Origin: Pseudeuparius sepicola
Taxonomy: Eukaryota > Arthropoda > Insecta > Coleoptera > Anthribidae
Direction: 5' to 3'
Assembly (NCBI GenBank): GCA_963920635.1
Contig: OY987298.1
Coordinates: forward strand, 37,789,787-37,853,786
DNA length: 64,000 bases
Part shown: positions 1 to 10,528 of the stretch, piece after piece
Numbering within the stretch: the first letter of the stretch is position 1
How the letters are laid out: each line of letters opens with the position of its first letter
The notes under the pieces: generated by a model
Database searches by the model: none
The model's input: the letters and a program-made list of their open reading frames with translations, nothing else
What the model was told of the DNA's origin: nothing
Position numbers and translations under genes: made by a program

Positions 1-96
1 GGCTAACTCCGGTAAAATCAGAATAAAACAGAAAAATGGCCACAAATTCCTAACATGAACATAATCATAATAATATCGAGTATTAGGTAGGTATCT

Positions 97-873
97 ACAG
101 GGTGTCTCATTTTGATCTGGAACACCCCTGTAAAATTTGAACTGGCTTACGGATTTTAACGAATTTTTTTTGTATACAGGGCCCTCCTAGACGTACTTAT
201 CAAACACTTTTCAATGACCATACGATTATTCCAGGGCCGGATTAAATTTTTTTTTACCCAAAATTTCGAGTTAAGGTATCAGCGATTTTTTTATCGGAAA
301 TCTGATAACGGGGCGTTAATCAGCGCCTTTGGAAACCCCCAGATTCCATATTTAAAGAAATTATTCCCACGAATTATACTTTTTCAAAATCAAATCAAAA
401 TTTCAATTTGAGTTCAGCTATTAAGGTGGCTATGGAAACAAGTGAAAATGGTAAAAAGAGGTCTACAGGGGACAATAGTAATAAACCTGATCGGAAACTG
501 TACTCGGTTTCTCTTTTTATTATTGCTGTACAGTACAAATTTTATGCCATTTGCGACGCAAGAGAGCTCGCTGTCGTCGCAGGCAGTCGTGCAAGTGCAA
601 AGACTTTGAGAAACGTTAATTTTTACTTCTTTTTTGTTACAAATAATAAAGTATAAGATTATACACTACAAAGTACGTATTTGAAGAATGTAATTAAAAG
701 CAGCAATATTTTAAACAGCAGAAATGTATTGACGAATCGATTAGAAATGACATTTTATACCCGCTAAATTATTTGTAACACCTAAATTATTTTAGCAACA
801 TCAACCCCTGAATAACATTTGTTGTAAAAATGCATAAACTGACATTTCTGCAAGCCATTGTTTACCATTTAAA
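97..873. repeat. MITE family A, copy 1, right arm missing
   Basis: It begins with ACAGGGTGTCTCATTTTGA, and the whole segment is closely matched, in the same orientation, by 44077-44870. The second copy continues into an inverted right arm; this copy stops at about 873, where sequence of another palindrome family begins. The reading frames at 214-411 and 408-656 lie inside the repeat and are not genes. No protein is recognisable, so this is a non-autonomous element with mariner-like TA-CAGGG ends. Confidence 0.75.
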
Positions 874-1528
874 CTGAGAAAAAAAACCCTATGAACAATG
901 TACCAAAAATTATTCGCTTTCAAAATGGAAAGGATTGAATTTGTCAAAATTTGGACACTCTATTTGAAGAAAACCAATGGTGTTTTGACCAATGCCCATT
1001 TGGCATTTTTTTCATCATTTTAAATGTACAGTTGATCTGTAACATTTGAAAGCAGTAGGTGAAAATTTTATGTTTCGAATATTGAAGTCAACAGGTGTTT
1101 TGGAGAACGTTTTGGCAATTTCAAAGCAAACGGTTGATTTAATCGTTAATAAACAAGAGTACCTTTTTCTTGAATGAAAAGATGCACTAAAATGATGGAC
1201 CTGCAGGACCAAAAAGATAACCTCAAAAAAGTTATCCGTAACAGCGTCATCAAAAAACAGCGCAAGTGGCGCCCTCTCTGAGATACGGTGAAATTGACAT
1301 ATTCAGCTTATTCTCCATCCCCATAAACATAGCAGTGCCAAATTTCAGTTCAGCAGCTTGATTATTTCGGGAGATGTAGCTAAAATTCAATTTAAAAAAA
1401 TGAACTTCAACTCCCTTTATCTCAAAAGTTAGGACGTCTACGACATACGTTCATGTAAAGTTTTTTTCTTAAAATGGGCCCAAGAATAACCCCCATAAGT
1501 ATTAGCATGTCATTAAGGAACACCCTGT
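874..1528. repeat. Half copy of palindrome family B
   Basis: About 890-1010 is the reverse complement of 23700-23820, and 1020-1528 matches 23825-24311, ending in ACACCCTGTATA. It is therefore one arm plus the (inverted) centre of the family that is complete at 23214-24311. It abuts the truncated family A element directly, so one of the two events truncated the other. Confidence 0.7.
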
Positions 1529-2272
1529 ATATCGTTTTTTACGGTTTGCATAAAAAATAGAAGTGAGTACAGGTAGGTTTTCAACTATTTCCAATACACC
1601 AAAAATTAACAACAATATGTCTTTTTATTTTTTACAGCTTTTTGGCACCCTAATAATGTAATCGGCCCTTTTAAAGCCCTTCCTTATAAAAAAAAATGGA
1701 AATAACTCCTTAACTCTTAAAGTTAGACCCATAATACCCTATACCAAAAAGTATCTGCTCTTTAAGGGCTCTCCAAACATGGAATAAAATGTAGGGTGTT
1801 CCATTTAAAACTATCGAGTAAACTTAGGATTTGCGTAAGTGAATCGCCCGGTATGTTCTTCAGAACTTTATCTCAATATTGGTCCAAAATTGTTAACTAG
1901 GCGTAACAGGCAATCTCCAGTCCAAGTTATAGCCCAAAATCTTATTTTGTTTTTGAGTAATACATTTCCAAAGTGGCCCCTTTTTTCGTTTATAATTAAA
2001 ATAACTCCCTAAGTTTTAAAGATAGGCCCTTAATACCCTGTACCAAAAAGAATATACTCTTTAAGGGCTTTCTAAAATGTTACAAAATACGGGGCGTTCC
2101 ATTAAAAAAACATAACTTTGCGTCGCCACTACTTATTGAATCACCATGTATATTGGAAAATATTTTCGGAATATAGTACTCAAGTTTCTCTACAAGTTTT
2201 GTCTATACTTTTTTTCTAGCATTAACAATGTAGAAGATATAGACCACCGCTGCCTACGTAACTCACCCTGTA
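1529..2272. repeat. Region between two CACCCTGTATA ends with a 299-bp direct duplication
   Basis: Two diverged direct copies lie about 299 bp apart: around 1660-1850 and 1960-2125, anchored by ATAACTCC at 1702 and 2001 and by TACC(C)TGTACCAAAAAG-type blocks. CACCCTGTATA occurs at 1521-1531 and again at 2263-2273, both in the right-end orientation of TA-CAGGG elements. The match is imperfect, and no opposite end or protein is visible. Confidence 0.45.
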
Positions 2273-2887
2273 TACAAAGACCGGCAGAATGTACGCAACA
2301 TATGTGTTTTTTTTTTTATTTTGCGCCGAAATAAAAACTGACTTTGGGGCTGCATTAGGCATGTAATGAAACCAAAATAGGACCTTAAAAACTTCATACT
2401 GATGTCGCGATATACGAGGAGGAGTCATAAACTTAAACGCGACACTAAGAGTAAAGAACCCATATTTTGTGTCGTAGAGAAAAATGGTATAAGAGAAAGT
2501 TGTTTGCAATGAAAAAGTATACACAAACTTTGACACTATTTTGCGTAACGCAACAAAAAATGCTTGTTCAACATGTTTTCTGTTCTTTTTATATTCCTAA
2601 TTAAGTAGCCACGGTCAATATAAAAGCCAGTATCATATTTAACGAGAATGGGTTGAATGATTGTTAGAACATGGTGGCGTAAAATTTTCTTCACGGGCTA
2701 AAACGAAAAAACTGCAACTACCTAATGAGAAGAAAATTAAAAAACTTTTTTTAAATAGAAGGCCATGAGTTTGTATTTGTATATAATTTTTCACTGCATC
2801 GAGTTGGATCTGGATATCTCGGAATTAACTCTCTCTAGGACTCAAGCCAATGAGAATGGGTCAGGTCAGATGGATTAATGGAGGTAC
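2273..2887. other. No recognisable feature
   Basis: A+T-rich sequence with only short chance reading frames on both strands (a 104-codon frame on the minus strand at 2222-2536 matches nothing I recognise). No terminal repeats or RNA gene seen. Confidence 0.5.
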
Positions 2888-3165
2888 CGTAAACCGGGGC
2901 TACTTTGACGTAGTTTAGAGAGTCTTATTATCGTAACTTTTTTGTTAATTATCCGAATCAACAAATTTGTGTTTGTCTGAACCAATTAATATCTTGACAA
3001 CATTACCTGTAACAGATAACTTCCTAAAAGCAATCTTTATTATCAAAAAATAATTATTATTTTGGTGTCAAAGTATAGCCTCATGCTCAGGGCTATTTTG
3101 ACACGGCACTGTATTGTGTCGCAGGTCAAGGTTGTACCGCTTGGGGGCTACTTTGACACCATTAT
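2888..3165. repeat. Cluster of GGCTACTTTGAC motifs
   Basis: The motif (G)GGGCTACTTTGAC occurs near 2898 and 3146, as GGGCTATTTTGACAC near 3090, and inverted as GTGTCAAAGTATAGCC near 3065: four copies in under 280 bp. Such clusters are typical of subterminal transposase-binding repeats. The right-hand terminus was not found, so this is either one end of a larger element or a remnant. Confidence 0.4.
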
Positions 3166-5065
3166 GTAAAGAAAAGTTGCTTAGAAATAAAAGTTACATT
3201 AGATTCTCAAACTAAAAGTTGTATTTGACATGCAGTGACTATATAGATTTGCTCCACTGATCGTGGAAAACAGCTATACCTACTTTGAGTGTTCTGCAAA
3301 AATTATGATCAAATATCTGCAAAAATTATAAAAAAGTCAGAAGAGACCATTATTTAAGATTCTGGTGCAGCTACTTCACCTTCTATTTTAGCAACTTTCC
3401 TTTATACCACAGACCTATATAGCTTAGCGAAGCTATATAGGTCTGTGTTTATACTTAGGTATAACAACTTTGCATATCTTCGAAAATAGAGAAAGTTACC
3501 TAGTATTTTCTTGACGGTTTGTATTTAGTCTCATTGTCTCACAGACACACTTCGTTTTAACTGGCTATATAGGCTTCTCTTGAGTAGATCCAAGGTGGTG
3601 AATTCAGACTTTTACGTGAAAAAATAATTCCTCCCTCCAACTGTTTCTGTTTACATTATTACGACTGGAAAAATAATTGCGAACAAAAAACAACGCTCTG
3701 TATCTTGGGAGCGAAGCCCGAAGATAAATAAAATGTATTCAAGCTTTAAAACATCGAAAATGAAAGACATTCATATTCAAATTTGCAATTTCAGCGAAAT
3801 GCATTGATGCCAATATTTTGCCTATACCAGCGCGAATCCCATTCAACCGGCCCAAATAAAGTCGGTCGGGATTCATGCTGCAAATTGCCTTATTTGCTCC
3901 CTATAGAACCGCGTTTCGGCGAAAATTAGCGGGGTATTCCCACAGGCTCGAAAAGTTTTGCTCTACATTTATGTCTATTTATTTTAGAGTCGCTATAAGT
4001 GTAACGGCCAACGGACCTCATAACAAAATATGGACTTTTCGACTTTTCTATTCCATTACTTTATGAATGTCGGGCAAACTGCCGGTCGCCATATTGTCCT
4101 TAGAGTACATAGCTGTAAGCCAATAAGAAAGCTACGTTTTTGGCGGGTTCTTCAAATTTAAATGAAAAGGGGAAGAATAAGGTTTACCTACATGATTATT
4201 TGCTACAGGGGGAAGCTACAAGCGAGGTTTATCTTTTTTACGGGGTCTGTTAGGTACAAGTAGTGTAAACAAAATCACGGCAATAGGATCGCAGTTCGTC
4301 GCCGTGCAGTCTTGTTGTTTACCGACCCTTTACATAAAAATTGACTTTAGGATAGAATGAACGTGGAAGACTTGATGCCAAGCAACAAACTGCAAAATAA
4401 ATTGTATGATTACTTATTTAGGTTAGCATAACCAAACATCAAACGACAAACTCTAAGCAAGCCCCTAAAATATAAAGGGCTAAAAAACGGAAATTGTTAA
4501 AATTATGTACGTTTTGGCAATATTTCTATACTATGCCTATTATTTAAGATTTAAGAGTTAAGAAAGCGGTAGAGGAAATTCTCTATGTAGTTTAAATTGA
4601 ATTGCAGTACAAGTGCTATGAGTTAACTGAATTGGTTTTAAAATCCGATAAGAATTTACAGAGGAAAGGAGTTGATTTGATATATTATGGTGGAGCCCGA
4701 TCGCGTACTCAAGGAACCGCAAATGGCAAAATGTAATTCTATCTACCAATCGCTCTCTCATATAAAAAGAAACAACATATTATATGTTCGCGTTTTTTCC
4801 TCGTGAGGTAAATTTCGAAATCGATATTCGCACAACCTTGGAAAACAGGACATAAATGTTTGGCTTTCAAATGCAAGATTTTTCAAATATTTTCATCGAA
4901 AAATATTGTCGACTTTGTAGGTACTTCTAGCTTTATATTACAAAACAATTTCGAACAGTGATATGTTTTTCTTGTGTAGAACTTTTTCCTTGTGTAATGT
5001 ATATTATATTTAGTTACAGCTGTTCTGTTAACTCTTAGATTTATACCATAATGTATATGTATATA
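3166..5065. other. No gene recognised (contains one perfect hairpin)
   Basis: About 1.9 kb of A+T-rich sequence. The only structure noted is the hairpin at 3408-3447. Frames of 60-70 codons (3875-4066, 4558-4761, 4883-5077) show no domain or bias that suggests coding. Confidence 0.5.
3408..3447. repeat. Perfect 18-bp inverted repeat with 4-nt loop
   Basis: Arms CACAGACCTATATAGCTT (3408-3425) and AAGCTATATAGGTCTGTG (3430-3447) are exact reverse complements around the loop AGCG. No coding or transposon context is visible next to it. Confidence 0.9.
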
Positions 5066-6007
5066 CAGGGTTTTCAAATTTAAGTGGGCACTATTGATAA
5101 CTTCGTTATTATTGTAGTTACAAAGTCAGTGAAATTGGCAAACTAAAGTCTATCCAAGTTACAGAGGCAGTGGATCAAAACCTTGGCCCACAGGTGACCT
5201 ATTCTCTTATTGGTCTGGCCGTCATAAAATATCAAGTGTTTACGCGGCGAGCAGAATGCAGGGTCTTCCCTCAGTCGAGTTTCCTGCATAGTTTAGATCG
5301 GATCGCGAGCAGTATATTATGTAAATTTATTTTGCTACTTAATTTAAGGAAATTTATAAAGATCCACGAAAGGTAGCAACACACATTTTAGAACTTCTAA
5401 AAGAATTAGTTCAGAATTACAAGCCACTTGGAATCTCATATTAGTCCGACCCTGGTAATCGATCGCAAGGCGGTCATGTGACTTTGTTTACATCTACTGC
5501 CGCTGTAACTTGGATAGACTTTAGTAGTAATTTTTCCGTTGATTATACGATGGTGAAAACGGAATAAAAATCAAATGTGGCGTACGAGGTTATGTCAAAA
5601 AGTTCCATTTTTTTTCAAACAGGACACCCAGTATACAATATTCTCAATCGATAGGAAAATGAATTTTGAATAAAAATTGTCCTATGACCTTTTATCCTAA
5701 AATAAAAAATGACAAAGCAATTGATGATTTTTATAAATACTAGTAAATAGTTTACAGTTTGTGTTTTTTGAGGAAAAAATGCATTTCACGCATTCAGAAA
5801 AATATGATATGATGGAATGTTATATCGTTTGTAAAAAATAGCCATCAAGCTCGTGAACTTTTTCACATATAACTCGCGAACGCGACGTTCTATTTTCATG
5901 GCATTTCGACCATCATAATCAGCGGAAAAATACTAATTTGGCTATTTAACTGACTCCAATAATAACGAAGTTATAGCAATGGTGCTGACTTAAGTTTGAA
6001 AGCCCTG
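5066..6007. mobile_element. Palindromic MITE with TA-CAGGG ends
   Basis: The left end CAGGGTTTTCAAATTTAAGT and the right end (its reverse complement with a few changes) are each flanked by TA, at 5064-5065 and 6008-6009. Terminal similarity runs about 50 bp, and a second inverted pair lies inside (about 5143-5172 against 5497-5530). At 942 bp with no coding potential it is a non-autonomous element, probably moved by a mariner-type transposase (TA target). Confidence 0.8.
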
Positions 6008-6487
6008 TATAGGTATAGTGTGTCCGTGATTGCTTGTCACCAGTAAAGGAATAATTATTATTCCTTTACTCAATGCCATTATATAGTTTCTAAGATTGAC
6101 CTATAGTTGAAACATGAACAAAATTATAGTCGAAAGCACGGCAAAATAATTGGAAAATCACGGTAGCCATGAAAAACAACACGAAAAGGTTTACGTAGAG
6201 TTAGTGACAGGTTTGGTATTAAACGTCAAAATGTGGAAAATGAAAGATTTAAGCCTGGTTCATGCAGCAACTTTATCTTTATGCTTTTGCTTTTTCTTTT
6301 ACTTTAAAGAAATAAAGCAGGCATTCAGGCAGCCTTTTTTAATAACCCTAACCTATTTTTGTAGGTTATGGTCACAGCTTATTTCATTGAACTGACAGTT
6401 TGTCAGTTCGATGGCTTATTTATTATTAATTCTGTGTTATTAATATGTCATGTGAATAGTTTGTGCGGCGTTTGTTAAACAACCATG

Positions 6488-7610
6488 AAAAATTTATGCT
6501 ACTCTAGTAGATAATGTGCGACACTTTCGCTTCTTGTACGATCATGCGGATCCGTTTTTTAAGAACAAACTCATGAGACAAAATGCCTGGCAGACTATTT
6601 CAGGAGTGATGGATGAATTACGTAAATATAGCTAATCAAAATGTGTATCTGTGATTATAATTTTATTTTATTATAGCTGACGTTATAGAAAAAACATGGG
6701 ACATCTTACGAAATAGATATTGTCTTGAAAGACGAAAAATAAAAAATGTCCCAACAGGAACACCAGGGAATATTCCAAAGTGGAAGTATTTTAAATTGAT
6801 GGCCTTTTTAGATGCACACATTATCCAGAAAAAGTAAGTATAAGTAGGTATATGGAGCTTTCAATTCAATTAAGCTCTGACAATTTGCACGTAAATTTCC
6901 TACATTGTCTGTGTTGTCCCGTACATTGAAGTTATTTTGGGCTGTCCTGATATTCTAAAGCACTACCAGGCCTTTTGCTTGGACCGGCCAGACCAGTCTG
7001 TTCTATTTCATCGGCAGCACTTGAGCCACTTTCTTCAAGGGTCACTTTCTTCCGGGGCTGACAATCTCAAATCCAACTCGTCTACATCTTGGAGAGAAGA
7101 TAGACCCTAGTGACCCTTTGCTTACCATGCGGGATATTTCAGAACAAGGCAAAAACCTTGAAAAATCTCAAAATTGACATCCGAGTGTTTTTCAAAAATT
7201 ATACCATTTTCAAAATAATTATAAGATACGGACTCTGCGGACACGCTGTATACATTACAACATGAAAGGTGCAAAATTAGGCTCTTGACCAAATAAAGTG
7301 ATTATCCCAGACCACCAATTTCGGTTTCTCACTTAATCATTTTTTCTTTACAGAACATATGGGAATATATCCGAGGACAATACTTCCTCAGATGTGTGGA
7401 CAAATTTAATCTTTGATGATGCTATCGAAGATAGCCAGGCAGAGGCAGACACTAGTCAGTCTTCTATTCAAGATGTAGACGAGGTGGATTTGAGATTGTC
7501 AGCCCCGGAAGAAAGTAACCCGCTTACCCCCTTGTCTACACTGGAAGAAAGTGGCCCAAGTGCTGCTGATGAAATAGAGAAGACTAGTCTGGCTGGTCTC
7601 CTTCTTCACG
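6488..7610 (+). pseudogene. Harbinger accessory protein with MADF domain, three exons
   Basis: This is the DNA-binding partner protein of PIF/Harbinger elements; in the family it binds the transposon ends and brings the transposase to DNA. Exon 1 (to 6621) reads FRFLYDHADPFFKNKLMRQN and ends in VMDEL. A 55-bp GT-AG intron (6622-6676) joins it in frame to exon 2 (6677-6833), which reads DVIEKTWDILRNRY, then KWKYFKLMAFLDAHI: the W, Y and LD-HI positions are classical MADF. A second intron (6834-7353, GTAAGT...TTACAG) leads to exon 3 from 7354, an acidic Ser/Glu-rich linker (DDAIEDSQAEADTSQSS). No in-frame ATG is seen upstream in exon 1 because a TGA precedes it, so the 5' end is decayed or lies in another exon. 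The frame stays open to 7825, but beyond about 7600 it is antisense to the transposase gene, so the original C-terminus is probably lost here. Confidence 0.75.
6970..7110 (-). repeat. Inverted partial copy of MADF exon 3 inside intron 2
   Basis: The reverse complement reproduces exon 3 of the neighbouring MADF gene (about 7465-7600), including the segment encoding VDELDLRLSAPEES, and then continues into GLAGPSKRPGSALEYQDSPK and a stop. That continuation differs from the downstream copy, which runs into the antisense of the transposase. This copy therefore probably preserves the ancestral end of the protein. It is an inverted duplication within an intron. Confidence 0.75.
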
Positions 7611-9000
7611 AAACCAGTCTGCTAAACACTCTCGAGCTTTTTTCGCTTTTTGGCTGTATGTGTTTGATCCTGTTCTCTTTGTACCTGGCAAGGTACCACC
7701 TGGTCTCCACAACCCAGGGTGTCCAGAGGTGTCTCCCCAATCTGTGTATCCGGGAGGACAGTACAGTCTATCATCTTCTGAAATATCTTCTTCTCCTTTT
7801 TGAACATAATTGTGTAAACATATAACTGCCTGTACAAAGGCAATACAAGTTATCCACGTTGGCAATAATCGGTTTCAGAAGAATACGCCACCGCTGGGCC
7901 AAAATACCAAACGTATTTTCAATCGGTAATTGAAAATGTTTTTGGTTTCACCCAAATACTGCCCAGGATATGGCCGCATAATTCTTTTATTCAAAACCTT
8001 TGGTGGCAACCAGGGCTTCCCACGTTGACTAATGTAAAACGATAATAGGAATCGCAGGCTGCCATTAACACAATACTAAAAAAGTAAATATTAATAATAG
8101 CATTCTTCTACACAATTTTTTATATGCAAAAGTGGTAGTGTCACAGTTTTGGCACAAGTACTTTCCGTAACACGTGGTAAATGTGTCTTCATTGAACTTG
8201 TAAATGTACCTATTACGATTGCAAAATGTGCGATACTTACAATTATCAGATGTATGCATGTAGTGTACATAAAGTGTACGAGTGCCATATTTCTTATATA
8301 CTATACTCTTATTACTTACCTAAAGGACTTTTTGTAGTTAAAATACTCCGATCCAGAATGCTTGGGTGCTTGAATGGTAATGTGTTTACCATCAATCGCA
8401 CCTACACAATTTGGAAGGTTCCATCGATTTAGAAAACCATGCGAAATTTTGTACCAGTCCTCGGTAGATGGTTTTTTTAGTAGTTTTGGAGCCAGCACAT
8501 CCCATAGTACTCTACATGTTTCGTTAATTATATATAATGAGCTGTGGACTTTCCTATTAAATATTCCCAGGAAATTGCTTGCATGGAAATACCATCTGCA
8601 AGAAAGGTGAAACATACTACCCTATTATTATACCATAAGGTAATCGAATACCTACTTACTGAAGTATCAACACCAATCGAAATTCAGGGTTTAACGGATT
8701 TTTGTACTCAGTTTTCGGAAGATATGGCTTCACTAGTTTTAGAAGTTCTTCAACCTGTGTCACAGACATCCTTGTGTATTTAAAAAATACTTCAGGATCA
8801 CATCTTTTTATAAAAAGAAAAAATGTCCTATAATGCCCAAAACTCTTACGACGTTTATTTAAAGGGCGAACTTGCAAACACCTCTTTTTTCTATTATTTT
8901 GAACTTGTATTTTGTACACCTTCAGGAAACTCCAAATGCTTGATAACATCAAAACAGTTGCCAAACCACGTTTTTGTTTCGAAGTCATTACTTTAACCAT
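7582..9000 (-). pseudogene. PIF/Harbinger transposase (HARBI1-like, DDE_Tnp_4), three exons, last exon broken
   Basis: The ATG is at 9000. Exon 1 (9000-8660) is the N-terminal region (FKYTRMSVTQVEELLKLVKP). Intron 1 is 8659-8596 (64 bp, GTAAGT...TTGCAG). Exon 2 (8595-8320) holds ETCRVLWDVL and the first catalytic Asp in NCVGAIDGKHITIQAP. Intron 2 is 8319-8076 (GTAAGT...TTTTAG). Exon 3 starts at 8075, and joining restores SFSIVLMAACDSYYRF with the second Asp. All three exons join in phase, which supports both introns. Exon 3 then shows a deletion after LVNVGSPG, reads on as IMRPYPGQYLGETKNIFNYR, has another small loss, and continues ENTFGILAQRWRILLKPII (catalytic Glu) before a frameshift into the C-terminus AVICLHNYV...AKKARECLADWF. 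Catalytic D, D and E are all still legible, but no single frame encodes them. Confidence 0.85.
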
Positions 9001-9329
9001 GACTTTCGACTACTACTAGAGTTCTTAAGTGGTGGGGTTCTTTGATGGTTGTAGTTAAACCTTTTGTTAGTAGCAAAGCTCCCAGATATTTCAAAAACGC
9101 TTTTTTTGGCAATAATAACTGGCAATTCGTTTGTCAGTTCGCTTGCGCAGTTCTGACTGCTTTCAGAATTATAAAGATTATAAAGAAAAAGTTGAAACTT
9201 CCCAACTTTTAAATAAAAGAAAAAGCAAAAGTCTTGCCTGAACGCTTCAATTGTTTAAATATTTCAACTTTTAAAAGATAAAGCAAAAGCATAAAGATAA
9301 AGATAAAGTTGCTGCATGAACCAGGCTTA

Positions 9330-10528
9330 AGTGTATAGGTAGCAGAAAATGTAGAATTATTAGATTAACCGGTGAAAGAACGCGTATAGCGCGTAGCTAT
9401 AGGAATGCAAATATTTGGTTGTCAAAAGAGACTGACGAAAACACGTTTTCATTTATTTTGTCCGTGTTTCAAGGCACACTTGACATCTTATTTGATACAT
9501 AACCATCCAATCGAAATATTGTCAGTGAGATATCTTCCCTTACCTAAATCTAAAAAATATATATAATGCTGAATTTTTCTCAGCTCTTCTTAGATTTTAA
9601 AGTGTTCACAAGCAAAAGCGGACACACTGTAAGTTTACCACTCATTGTTCGGAATATTCGCAAAGCCATCGTTAACGCCCCAAAATAATGGATTAAGCAT
9701 TGCACCTATCGTAATAACAACACAGGAGTAATCAGCATTTGGCAGCAATGTGTAATAATTATAAAGTTTCTATTGAAATTTACGTTCGTGCCAAGAAATG
9801 TTTATGATGCCCATTAGGTATATAACCACCGCTTCAAAGTTATTGTAAATTATTTTACGATGTATCCAGAATTATTAACACAGATTCTGCAGCGGGCCGG
9901 TTAATAAATCCTAAGGTGTCAGCAGAACAATGTAACATGATCGGTTTAAAACTGCGGCCAAAATCATAAATTTTTCATCTAAATCGGTTTCAAACAAAGC
10001 AAGCTTAATCTCTATAAAGAGACCTACCTAGTGGGGTATATATTATGGAGAGTGGTAAGGAAACGACTCCCTGAACTACATTTACCAAGTTTATATTGTA
10101 CACTAGAGGATACCAACCGAAATGCAGGCGTTATTAGCGGATAAGGCACAACTCTCTTTCTGTATAGAATGGAAGGCCGGGCAAGGGATCATAGTAATAA
10201 GGGTTCAGTTTTATGAAACCATAAAACTGAGAGATTATTTATTACACAGGTGGAACACTCGCGTCTCAGTCGAAATAACAAAAGTGGAAGGGGAGTAAAT
10301 AATTTAGGTAGGTACCTACATATTTGTCAACTTATAGAACTATAATGGAATTCCCAGACCTACTGAATTTATAGTTTCAAGCTGACCAGACATACAGATT
10401 CTTTGTACCTATATTTTCTTTGACTCTTTGATTTGCCGCAAGGGGTAATATACAGGGTGATGCACTTTTATGTTTAGGACTCTAAAGGTGGCGAGATCTC
10501 AATAAAATAAAGCTGTTTGGAGTATATA
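9330..10528. other. No gene recognised; solitary TACAGGGTGATG end at 10451
   Basis: A+T-rich spacer between the Harbinger and the integrase-type element. TACAGGGTGATGCACTTTTA at 10451 resembles the left end of the mariner-like palindromes, but no matching right end was found. TAGGTAGGTACCTACAT at about 10308 is one of several TAGGTA-type short motifs scattered through the window. Confidence 0.5.

Larger units (their letters stand above)
6250..9329. mobile_element. PIF/Harbinger transposon, about 3.08 kb, both genes present
   Basis: Inverted ends AGCCTGGTTCATGCAGCAAC (from about 6252) and its complement (ending about 9327) are followed on each side by TTTATCTTTATGC-type subterminal sequence. 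TTAA lies at 6249-6252 and 9327-9330, compatible with the 3-bp TWA target duplication of this superfamily. Inside are the two genes expected of PIF/Harbinger: a MADF/Myb-like DNA-binding protein on + and a DDE transposase on -, converging at about 7.6 kb. The transposase has small deletions, so the copy is probably dead, but its structure is unusually complete for this window. Confidence 0.88.

Noticed and set aside
7394..7825. 143-codon plus-strand frame as a complete gene
   Set aside because: Its first ~70 codons are exon 3 of the MADF gene and the remainder is antisense to the Harbinger transposase.
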